Source: Stramenopiles sp. TOSAG23-3 (Eukaryota; Sar). Taken from it: DNA of 19,730 nt. Below, in pieces: positions 1 to 7,800 of this stretch; positions within the stretch are counted from its first letter, which is position 1; the number at the start of each line of letters is the position of its first letter. The stretch lies in the NCBI GenBank assembly GCA_900128585.1, contig LT642391.1:1-19730 (forward strand), written 5' to 3'. Position numbers and translations under genes: made by a program. The notes beneath the pieces were generated by a model. It saw only the letters and a list, made by a program, of their open reading frames with translations. It had not been told where the DNA came from and made no database searches.

Positions 1-5
1 CACAT

Positions 6-37
6 CCTTCCTTCCTTCCTTCCTTCCTTCCTTCCTT
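6..37. repeat. (CTTC)n tetranucleotide repeat
   Basis: About eight consecutive CTTC units at the left edge of the window. This is a simple microsatellite, with pyrimidines on the + strand like the other CT/GA tracts found upstream of genes in this window. Confidence 0.9.
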
Positions 38-187
38 TACTGGATTTACGTAATCCATATATTCCGCTAGTTAATAATATTATAATATCCATCCATTCAT
101 TTTTTTCCTTCTTCTTCTTCTATCTTTTTTTTTTAATTATTATTATTATTTATTTATTAATATTTAAAAAATTATTATTATTATTAA

Positions 188-199
188 TAGTCGTCTCTA
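188..199 (+). promoter_or_regulatory. TAGTCGTCT-type upstream motif, copy 1
   Basis: TAGTCGTCTCTA, about 206 bases upstream of the ATG at 405 and embedded in ATT repeats. Related pseudo-palindromic motifs (consensus about TAGWCGWCTA) lie upstream of the other genes at 4448-4471, 10739-10757 and 11318-11325. The function is unknown. A transcription factor site is an inference from recurrence and position only. Confidence 0.4.
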
Positions 200-404
200 T
201 TATTATATTAGCTTTTAAATAAAAGATATTCTTCTACTTCTTCAGTTAGTAAACTTTTGAAACGAAAACAAGAGTAAGGAATAGATGAAGAACTAGAAAT
301 TTATACTTTCTGTATGTAGGATTTATATATTGTATACTTCAGCGAACAACTTGAACTTCTTGAAAGCGAATTTTTTTTTTATCATCCCCAAAAACAAGCG
401 AACC

Positions 405-2792
405 ATGACGTTTACTTTAACGTCGTGTCTAACAAATGATGGTCGGTACAAGTGCCCGCATTGCCCGGCAGACTTCGCTGGGAGCAGTGGGCTTTGGTAC
501 CATTTCAAACACAATCACACCGGGCAGAGAGTTCATGATGGCCGTCGGCAGTATAAAAGCGACCCCTCTGAGCCAAGGCACAAGTGCGAACTCTGCGATG
601 CGACCTTTGCTGGGATCAGTGGGCTTTGGTACCATATGAAACACAGTCACAAATCTGCCCCAAAGAACTTGCACTCTGTAAAGACGGAAACGAGAATGCC
701 GCGAAAATCGGTAAGGGTCGGGGTGGGGTCTTTGGAAGGAGCAAATTTAAATCAGGTTATAGAACGATACTCCAGGTTGCTCAAGAACCGACAGCATGAA
801 TTAGAAACTGCTGCAAACATGCTGGACGAAGAGGTGGCGGCACAAAACATGACGTTCAAGACAATGGGGGAGTGGGTAGCCACGAGAAAACAAAGTTGGC
901 GGCGACTTCGCCGTCGAAATTTTTTCACGAAGAAGCACGAGATTTCTGAAAGCACAGTTTCAACCGTGCTTGGCGCCCTGCGGTTTTTATTGAGGGAAAA
1001 AGTCATCGATTGGTCTCATCTCGGGTACGCACAAAGCGAACAGTCGCTCGCCCGCATAATCGAAGACACGATAAAGAAAAGGTACGGATTGTTTTGCGGA
1101 AACGCCACGGAAATAAGGAAAAGAATTAATCTTGCAAAAGAAGAGGAGGAGCGTGAAAAGCAGAGAGCTGCGTCGAAACCGCCGTATGCCCCATTAGGTG
1201 CATTCATATTGTACATGGAATCGCGACCCTCGGGCAGTGTTCCTTCGCGGGTAGAAGTTGACCTTGCGGTAGAGGAGTGGAAGGCCTTGGGCGACGGGCA
1301 AAAGGAACAGTACCACCAGGGGGCAAAGGCCGACCGGTGCCGTTACGAGCGAGAACTGGAAGAATGGAAGCAAGGAAAAGATTTTTCGGGCGCGAAGGCG
1401 CCTGACGCAGCGAGTGTCATGAGAACAGTAAAAATTTTACCGGCCAAGGTGGAGGCCCCGGTGCCGGCGGTTAATGGAAAGAGAGAAAAAGACAGTGGGA
1501 CCGAAACCGATACTGAGTCCGAAACGGACGATGACAGCGGCGAAAAGGACACCGATGATGGGAAAGATAATCATATTATTTCTCTTGTCTCTGCAGGCGG
1601 GACTGGAAAGTTTGTCGACAAAAAATTCCGGGCGCGAGCAGAAAGAGAAGCCCGTGAAAAGACGGAGGAGATGGAGAGGCAAAAGAAGGATAAGCGAGAA
1701 CTCACTCTTCTGGAAATGGATTTGCAGTTCCTTGGAAAACCTCCCGCAGTCGGAAACGCCCCAACAACGTTCGTGCGCTCGGGATTCTGCGCCCCTTCCA
1801 CCGTGAAACTAGCAAGTGAAATTGCTGAAGAACGTTCCACTGCTGTGGTGAGGTCCTTCGTGTACTCTGTGTGTGACACGGCCCTTAAAGATGATCTCAA
1901 AGAACGCCTAAACCAATTGAAAATTGCAAACAAGTGTGTGCAAGAGAAAAAAAACAGTATGTCTTCGATGCACCAAATTCTTGAAGAGATTCATGGGCCC
2001 CAATATGACCCAGCTACTCAGGCGATTGCGGCAGTTGTGAACGATCTTGTAAATGAGTTTGACAACCAGACTATGTCAGCAGACACAAGAACGCTGGTAT
2101 CATCAGAGGCCATCTTGGCACAATACACAATGGACTTGAGAAGGGACTACCCATCAGGGTCGTACAAGTTTCAGATCTGGTTGGACAGGAAGGCGGGAAC
2201 AGGGAGGTCAGGAGGGGTCCGGCGAAAGGGATTGGGACAACCGGTGAGGAGGGGAATTTATCGCAAAAATCGCGCCCCTGCTGAAAAAGCTAAAGTACCG
2301 CGTGACCTGGCCCGTAGCTTGACCCTGCACCGCCTTATTCATAAATACGGTATCCTTGAATCGGGCAAAGGCGTGTTTAGCTGCAAATTCAAGGGCATGG
2401 TTGAAGTTGCGGACTTGACAGTCGATGGAACGATTGTTTATCACGATAACATCGAGGGTCCGTTAACGTTCAAATCGCCGTCCGCTTTTACCTTGTTCGT
2501 GAAGCGAAAGAAGAATCCAACGAAGCGGGCCGACGAGGGTTGGCGAAGCATTGTGTACCGAGACGGTAAAACTTTGATGGAGCTCCGGGCAACCCTTTTA
2601 CAATCTTTGAAATTATCGAAGAAGAGAAAATCCACAACCACGGATCGAAGCATAAAACGACGGAAAGTTGAAAACGCAGCAGCTTTGGAGCCAGTCCAGC
2701 ACAATGAGGAAGGATCCTGCGAGGATTTTGGAGATCTTACTGTTTCAGAGGAAGATGACGATGAATTTATGGAAGGCACGTTGGACCTATAA
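405..2792 (+). CDS. C2H2 zinc-finger, HMG-box and RAMA-domain chromatin protein
   Basis: A 795-residue protein. The start at 405 (AACCATGAC, A at -3) is chosen because the reading frame upstream holds only a TTG. Domains seen: two near-identical C2H2 fingers (C-x2-C-x12-H-x4-H, residues about 17-38 and 61-82); a helical basic region (about 115-250); an HMG box (about 258-322: PPYAPLGAF, EEWKAL, RYERELEEW); an acidic stretch (about 366-388); a charged helical region (about 405-440); and a C-terminal RAMA-like domain (about 639-728) with ALIKE features LIHKYGILESG, VDGTIV, SPSAF, GW and LMELR. RAMA domains are known from restriction and DNA methylase systems and from the eukaryotic protein MPND, where the domain has been tied to N6-methyladenine recognition. 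HMG boxes and C2H2 fingers bind DNA. The inferred role is a nuclear protein that reads DNA sequence or modification. A basic KKRKS/KRRKV segment (about 739-755) could be a nuclear localisation signal. No catalytic domain is visible. The combination is not one I recognise as a named gene. Confidence 0.85.
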   Translation: MTFTLTSCLTNDGRYKCPHCPADFAGSSGLWYHFKHNHTGQRVHDGRRQYKSDPSEPRHKCELCDATFAGISGLWYHMKHSHKSAPKNLHSVKTETRMPRKSVRVGVGSLEGANLNQVIERYSRLLKNRQHELETAANMLDEEVAAQNMTFKTMGEWVATRKQSWRRLRRRNFFTKKHEISESTVSTVLGALRFLLREKVIDWSHLGYAQSEQSLARIIEDTIKKRYGLFCGNATEIRKRINLAKEEEEREKQRAASKPPYAPLGAFILYMESRPSGSVPSRVEVDLAVEEWKALGDGQKEQYHQGAKADRCRYERELEEWKQGKDFSGAKAPDAASVMRTVKILPAKVEAPVPAVNGKREKDSGTETDTESETDDDSGEKDTDDGKDNHIISLVSAGGTGKFVDKKFRARAEREAREKTEEMERQKKDKRELTLLEMDLQFLGKPPAVGNAPTTFVRSGFCAPSTVKLASEIAEERSTAVVRSFVYSVCDTALKDDLKERLNQLKIANKCVQEKKNSMSSMHQILEEIHGPQYDPATQAIAAVVNDLVNEFDNQTMSADTRTLVSSEAILAQYTMDLRRDYPSGSYKFQIWLDRKAGTGRSGGVRRKGLGQPVRRGIYRKNRAPAEKAKVPRDLARSLTLHRLIHKYGILESGKGVFSCKFKGMVEVADLTVDGTIVYHDNIEGPLTFKSPSAFTLFVKRKKNPTKRADEGWRSIVYRDGKTLMELRATLLQSLKLSKKRKSTTTDRSIKRRKVENAAALEPVQHNEEGSCEDFGDLTVSEEDDDEFMEGTLDL
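474..651 (+). repeat. Internal tandem duplication encoding the two zinc fingers
   Basis: Bases 474-519 and 606-651 match at about 41 of 46 positions, offset by 132 bases (44 codons). The shared core is CAGTGGGCTTTGGTACCAT. The copies encode the finger tips FAGSSGLWYHFKHNH and FAGISGLWYHMKHSH. The nucleotide-level identity suggests a recent duplication or gene conversion rather than old protein-level convergence. Confidence 0.85.
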
Positions 2793-2794
2793 TT

Positions 2795-2820
2795 AAAAAC
2801 AAAAATTGGCTGTTATTTAA
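2795..2820 (+). repeat. 3' spacer element, ATTGGCTGTTATTT core, copy 1
   Basis: An A-rich leader (AAAAACAAAA) followed by ATTGGCTGTTATTTAA, beginning two bases after the stop codon of the zinc-finger/RAMA gene, in the sense orientation. It belongs to a family seen only in 3' spacers of this window. Candidate 3'-end signal or remnant of a short dispersed repeat; the function is not known. Confidence 0.6.
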
Positions 2821-2946
2821 GTAGTTAAAATTTATCGTCTTCATATTATAGATAATACTGCGAATGAAAAATATTAATTCTTATTGGTGTACAAAGTATC
2901 ATATCATATAATTTGTTTTTTCATATGGTAAATGAACGTGTTCTTT

Positions 2947-2965
2947 AAAAACAAAAAATTGGCTG
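2947..2965 (+). repeat. 3' spacer element, copy 2 (partial)
   Basis: AAAAACAAAAAATTGGCTG, then the sequence diverges (AGTACTTTG instead of TTATTT). The same orientation as copy 1, about 150 bases further downstream. Confidence 0.55.
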
Positions 2966-3086
2966 AGTACTTTGTCATATCTAAAAGACTTAAGAATTCA
3001 TATATAATACGCACACATATTATTGTTGATATTTAGAGATAATGCGAGCGCGTGCGCCTCTCTGAGAATATATTTTTATTTTCAAT

Positions 3087-4175
3087 TCAAAGGCTCCCGT
3101 CAAGGCCTGCGACTTGAACCAATATCTTTCCAATGTTTGCGTTGCTTTCCATATAATCGTGAGCCAATTGAACGTCATTTAAAGAAAACGATTTTTCGTC
3201 AACAATAACACTGTATTCCCCGCTCTCGAAGAGCCCCAGGGAATGATCTGCAAATGCCGCAGTAAGCTCCGCTTTGTACTCATCAGAACGAGATCGTAAT
3301 GTCGTCGCTTCCAAGCGGAGGCGCTTTCTGAGCATCATTGCGAGCAGCGGCCCATCGATATTTGCACCGCCCATTAAACCGTAAAGGGTCCACCTTCCGT
3401 CAACGCTGAGAACTTTTGCGTTCTGTTTCCAGTACGATGACCCGACACAGTCCAACACAGACTGCACACCATCGTTCCCCGCCATCTCAAGAACCTTTTC
3501 CGCCCAGTCCTCTTCTTTGTAATTTGCGCCACCAGCAGCTCCAAGCTCAACGCCTTTGGCTATCTTTCGTTGAGTGCCAGCAGTTACAAAAACTCGACAG
3601 CCAGCGTTGACCGCGAGCTGAGTGGCAGCTGTTCCAACCCCACTGCCGCCGGCGTGAACGACAACCGTGTCACCGGACTTTACGCCTGTTACGGTATGAA
3701 GTAGCTGAAAAGCAGTCAGCCATGTCTCGGGAATACCAGCCGCGGTGCGGAGATCAAGGCCTTTCGGAACTGGCATGAGAAGATTTTCGTTGACTGCAAC
3801 ATACTCTGCATACCCTCCACCATTCAAAAGTGACATTACTTCTGTTCCGGCTTTCCACGTCTCGCCGTCTTTGCCTTCCACCACGCCAGACATTTCCAGG
3901 CCAAAAATATCTGTTTGACCGGCTGGTACAGGGTACAATCCTTTCCGCTGAAGCGTGTCTGCACGATTAATCGCGGTGAAGTGAACCTTCACAAGAACTT
4001 CCCCCACTTTAACGGCTGGCACTGGCCGTTCAACCAAAACCAGCTTTCCAGCTTCAGCAATTACTGCTTTCATCATTTTCCCTGCCATGTTGCAAGTTGA
4101 GAGTAATTCCGTTTCACAAGTGTTAACACCTATCAAACTGAAGAAAACAACAAACAAAAAGATCCCGTTACGCAT
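3087..4175 (-). CDS. PIG3/TP53I3-type NAD(P)H quinone oxidoreductase (MDR superfamily)
   Basis: A zinc-independent medium-chain reductase that would use NADPH to reduce quinones. From the ATG at 4175 it has 362 residues: a hydrophobic signal-like N-terminus (about 5-16), the GroES-like catalytic domain from about 35 (MKAVIA, INRADTLQRKG at about 69-79), the family segment PETWLTAFQLL (about 149-159), the Rossmann nucleotide-binding loop AGGSGVGTAA (about 175-184), DGRWTLYGLMGG (about 259-270) and a C-terminal YMESNANIGKI. The similarity to the human PIG3 pattern runs along the whole chain, and no structural-zinc Cys lobe is seen. An alternative start at 4088 (CAACATGG, A at -3 and G at +4, the best context) would give a 333-residue protein of standard family length without the leader; the ATG at 4175 has a weak context (T at -3). 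So the protein is either cytosolic or targeted (secretory, or the first part of an organelle signal). It shares a divergent spacer with the ankyrin/WW gene. Confidence 0.92.
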   Translation of the reverse strand: MRNGIFLFVVFFSLIGVNTCETELLSTCNMAGKMMKAVIAEAGKLVLVERPVPAVKVGEVLVKVHFTAINRADTLQRKGLYPVPAGQTDIFGLEMSGVVEGKDGETWKAGTEVMSLLNGGGYAEYVAVNENLLMPVPKGLDLRTAAGIPETWLTAFQLLHTVTGVKSGDTVVVHAGGSGVGTAATQLAVNAGCRVFVTAGTQRKIAKGVELGAAGGANYKEEDWAEKVLEMAGNDGVQSVLDCVGSSYWKQNAKVLSVDGRWTLYGLMGGANIDGPLLAMMLRKRLRLEATTLRSRSDEYKAELTAAFADHSLGLFESGEYSVIVDEKSFSLNDVQLAHDYMESNANIGKILVQVAGLDGSL

Positions 4176-4385
4176 GAAAGTCTTCAATGCGATTTTGTTC
4201 TCTATATTTTTTGAAATTTTAAAGACACCGAGAACATCTCAAGTAAACGTTTCTGTTCCGTTGACTTTTTTGTGACTTTAACGCTGAATTAGATTTTACA
4301 CAACAAATGCGAAGTACCAGTATTATTACCGTATTTTATTTTTTATTATTGGAAGAAAAAGTGAAAATACAACATGAAACCAAAA

Positions 4386-4418
4386 AGACGAAGAAGAAGA
4401 AGAGGAGAGAAGAAGAAA
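4386..4418. repeat. GAA-rich purine tract
   Basis: Repeated GAA with interspersed GAG on the + strand; CTT on the strand of the oxidoreductase gene. CT/GA tracts recur in every 5' spacer of the window and are absent from the 3' spacers. Confidence 0.8.
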
Positions 4419-4447
4419 TAAATAAAATAAAATATATTTCATATAGC

Positions 4448-4471
4448 TAGTCGACTAATATTAGACGACTA
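4448..4471. promoter_or_regulatory. Paired TAGTCGACTA / TAGACGACTA motif, copy 2
   Basis: A perfect 10-base palindrome TAGTCGACTA at 4448-4457 and the near-palindrome TAGACGACTA at 4462-4471, offset by 14 bases. It lies midway between two divergent genes. Read on the minus strand it gives TAGTCGTCTA, matching copy 1 at 188. Candidate protein-binding pair; the binding factor is unknown. Confidence 0.45.
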
Positions 4472-4489
4472 ATAATAAAAATCAGACAG

Positions 4490-4514
4490 CAGAAGAAGAA
4501 GAAGAGAAGAAAAG
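4490..4514. repeat. GAA-rich purine tract
   Basis: The second purine tract in this spacer, CAGAAGAAGAAGAAGAGAAG and following bases, about 20 bases from the paired TAGACGACTA motif. Confidence 0.8.
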
Positions 4515-4871
4515 ATCACAATTTGTACATTATATCGATGCTCTGTCATATTAGTTTCTAATAAATAGACTAAAAAAATAAGAACCGTATTTTATAGACA
4601 TAAAATCAATAATATATTATTATATGATTTGATGGTGATGACAGAAAATCGTTTTATTGATTTGTTTGTTGCTTGAATGGACTATTTTATACATTGACGA
4701 GTATAGAGAAACGCTAATGAATGGATGAATGAAGGGCATGTACATTGCACCTAACGTTTTGTTTGCTATTTTTTTTGATTACATGTGTTCCGATCCTACG
4801 AAAAGGCATTGAAGATTTTTTGTCGCAGATTAACCGTGGGGTGGAAAATGGTTCATTGCAGGTAGTTGTGA

Positions 4872-7800
4872 ATGAGAATTATGGAGCCGTTGCCCCCTAG
4901 TTCCCCATCGTCGGCTCATGAACCGATTTTCGAGCCCCTCGAAAACAGCGAAGAATATCAGATGCAATTGTTGAAAATCTCTAAATTTAACGACGCTGCA
5001 GCACGCGGTGATTTACAAGAAATTTATGTCCGCCTTAATGAAGGGCAAAACCCCATGCTATACTTGGAGGATGGAAATACGGCCCTGCACCATGCATGTT
5101 TTCATGGCCATCTAAATGTTGCCGAATACTTTCTTGATAACGAAATGTACGAAAGTCCTGACCCATTAAACGTAGAAGGGCAAACACCCCTCCACGTGAG
5201 TTGTCAGAATGATGGAACTTGTACCATAGAATTAATTAAGTACTTAATCAAAATGGGAGCGGACAATAAAATAGAGGACAAGTCTGGAAAGAAGCCGTGG
5301 GAAACGGCAGAGGAATATCTAGAGGCGAATCCACAGTACGAACAAATTGTACAAGTGCTAAAAACCTACGATCGCGTGTTAGAGCTGAAGACTACGTGCG
5401 AATATCTTGGCATCAGCTTTGAAACTGAAGGGCATTTGCACTGGCTCGCTGCCTCGTTCATACACATGCCACTGCCTGAAGGTGTGATAGAGGCGACGGA
5501 CGACGAGGGCAATGCTTATTATTTTAACGTGAAGACCGGCGAATCCCAGTGGGGTCATCCGTCGCTGGAAACATTTACAGCAGAAGTAGCACACCAGCGC
5601 CGCCAATATTCTCTTTTAAGGCAAACCAATATACTTGGGCCTTTGGCGATGAAGAAACGGTATTTTCGGAAGTGGGGTAAACTTTATATGAAGATGTGCT
5701 GGAGAGAAAAATGGGGCGATAGCAGGGCGTTGGTGCACTTGAAGAAAAGACTGTTGCGGCCAATATTTTCTCACTTCAGACAAAATATAAGGAGGAAGAA
5801 AATCATAAAGAAGTTTCGACAAAAGATCATAAGAAGAACAGCTGGAAAACTGTTGCCAAAAATACTGAAAAAGTGGAGAAAGTTTGCAGCAAAACGGGTT
5901 GCAAAGTACGGTCCAACTCGTAGAAAAGTAACGAAACATCTTTTGCTGACATTGGGACGGAGGGTATTCCATACTTGGAAGTACAATGCAGCTATCTTGG
6001 GCAGGCGAAGGGCAAAACTGAAGAAGAAAGTTGCAATTGCAGAAAAATACCACCTTAGAAAGATTTTGAGAATGTGGACTCTTAACGCCCAACAGAGATT
6101 AGCGCAAAGGAGAGAGAAACTGCAAGGGCTTTTTTTGCAGCACACTGCAATCTTTTCGAAAGCAGAGCTAGATCGCCACGAACACGAGTTTACATCCAAA
6201 CTAAAAAACAGGAAATTCGGAAGTTCATTCTATGACCTTGACACCCTAATACTTTTGGGAATGCTGAACAAGACCTTCAGAAAAGCTATTGGCAGTGTAT
6301 GGAAATATGTAAGTGACTTGAGTCTGTTCTGCACTAGCAACAGCTCAATACCTCGGATTCTGCGATCGATTTCACTAATGGCAAATTTGAAGTCTTTTTC
6401 GTGCTGCACGTGTCTGCCAGGTCACCATCGCCAAATTTTGGAAACTTTAAGTCGACACTGCAGAAATTTGGCAGCATTGAATACGCCAGCAGTTGTAAAC
6501 AAAGCCTTGAATCTCTCGTTCGACAAGCTGATGTTCAATTGCTGCAATGTAGACTCCATCACGCTCACGGAATGCTACAACATACCTTCGTTGCTACCTG
6601 TGATACGAACAGCATTGAACAAATGGGAGCAACTGCAGCACGTGAATATCATCAATGTGAAAGCAGACGTGGCTTCCAACGCCGTGCAAATTGGTAAAGG
6701 ATCCTCTTTCGGGTCGACCGACACCAGAAACCAAAGCGAGTTGCCTGTGTCGGACTCTTTTTTACGGGCCTTGTCACGGGGGAAAGCAAAGCCTCGATGC
6801 ATTTCTATGGCAGGAATCCAAGGGTTTACCAGCAGAGGGGTCATGGATTTAGTATCGAGATCAACAACATATTTAACATCTTTGGACTTGTCGTTTACTT
6901 TGTCTTTGTGCGAAGTAGGTGTATTGCACATTTTCAAATCTACCAATACTAACCTGCGAGAACTAAACTTAGAAAGAGCCATGCGACCTGGAAAATATAT
7001 ACCGACCAAAATGTTCAATGAAACAAACAACAAGTTTGTCGTCCTTGAAAATCTCTGCAAACTCAATGTGTGTTATCTGACTCATGAAGACCCCGGTCGT
7101 GCTGGACTGGATTCGCTGGTCCTTTTCATGAAAAAGTTGAAGACTTTAAAAGCTACATGGCCTGTCAGAGATGTTTCCAATCTCCTGTACTCGGGTAACC
7201 AAAGCGGTGTTAAGCACGTCAGGATATCTTCGATAAAGAACGAATTTTCTTCTTTGAAAGCACATTCTGCTGTTAGGAACGACAGTCTAACGTCAATTTT
7301 TCTAGAAGGGGGGGGTGTTCGAACCAGAGACATCAGCCTGATTTTGTGCAATACTCCAAATTTAAGAAAATTGGAGTTTTTGAACTGCAACTCTATTTTT
7401 GATGAAGAGTTCAAAAAACATAGAACGATGGTGATTCAGAATTGGGAAGAAAAAATTACGAAACTCGAACACGTTTCCTTTCGCCATTGTCCACACGCTG
7501 GTAACATTATCGTGGGTGCTGTGCTTTTTTGTTCGCGGCATACATTAAATCGTTTTGAGCTTGAAGGGACAGGCTGTACCGAAGTGCTCTGGATGTCGTG
7601 CCCGGAGACGACACTTTTACAAATCGATAGTTTGCTCCTTGCTGGTTGCAGTCACCTTACACTGGATGTTCTTGCCGATTGCCTGGGAAGAAAATCGTCA
7701 ACACAATTGAAGCGGTTGGTTTTATCATCCATGGAGCATATTTCTCTGAATGTCATGCACAAAATCTTGGATGTCCGCAGTTTAATTGCCTTAGAAGTTT

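Larger units (their letters stand above)
1..404. promoter_or_regulatory. 5' flank of the zinc-finger/HMG/RAMA gene, low-complexity
   Basis: No gene is visible here. In order it holds a (CTTC)n tract, a CTT tract near 105-122, a long ATT/TTA-rich stretch at about 130-190, one copy of the TAGTCGTCT-type motif and a TATA-like run (TTTATATATTGTATA, 322-336) about 70 bases before the start codon. A T10 run lies at 371-380. The order CT tract, then TTATTA repeats, then TAGTCGTCT is also found upstream of the oxidoreductase gene on the other strand, which suggests a shared promoter layout. That it is a promoter is inferred from position and composition. Confidence 0.5.
2793..3086. other. Convergent 3' spacer between the RAMA and oxidoreductase genes
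   Basis: An AT-rich non-coding spacer between two genes that face each other. It contains two + strand copies of the AAACAA..ATTGGCTG element and a phrase ATACTGCGAA (about 2856-2865) that resembles TGTACTGCGAACT in the other convergent spacer. I see no further gene. The 3' ends and poly(A) sites of both genes should lie here. Confidence 0.6.
4176..4871. promoter_or_regulatory. Divergent promoter spacer between oxidoreductase and ANK/WW genes
   Basis: About 700 bases with no supported gene. Two GAA-rich tracts (4386-4418 and 4490-4514) flank a paired TAGTCGACTA/TAGACGACTA motif; the rest is AT-rich. Read toward the oxidoreductase gene, the order is CTT tract, TTATTATTAGTCGTCTA motif, AT-rich stretch, gene, the same order as in front of the gene at 405. 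The two genes probably share regulatory DNA. A 3' splice-like TTTGTCGCAG occurs at 4818-4827, but no upstream exon is evident. Confidence 0.55.

Noticed and set aside
330-404. N-terminal extension of the zinc-finger/RAMA protein
   Set aside because: The codon at 330 is TTG, not ATG, and the extension lies in AT-rich 5' flank with a T10 run. The first good ATG is at 405.
405-2792. Restriction-modification system suggested by the RAMA domain
   Set aside because: No methylase or nuclease is encoded nearby, and the protein has eukaryotic HMG and C2H2 domains, so a chromatin reader is the better reading.
4176-4187. Upstream TTG start for the oxidoreductase
   Set aside because: Same reason; the first ATG of the frame is at 4175 and a better one at 4088.
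4386-4514. CRISPR-like or satellite array from the GAA tracts
   Set aside because: They are simple trinucleotide runs without spacer-repeat structure, and this is a eukaryotic nuclear locus.
4818-4862. Splice acceptor and upstream exon for the ANK/WW/LRR gene
   Set aside because: TTTGTCGCAG and CATTGCAG look like acceptors, but no donor or coding upstream segment is visible and all five genes read as single exons.
5616-6199. Overlapping 142-158 codon minus-strand frames within the ANK/WW/LRR gene
   Set aside because: They mirror the Lys/Arg/Trp-rich repeat region of the sense gene, giving Phe/Leu/Cys-rich translations with no domain.
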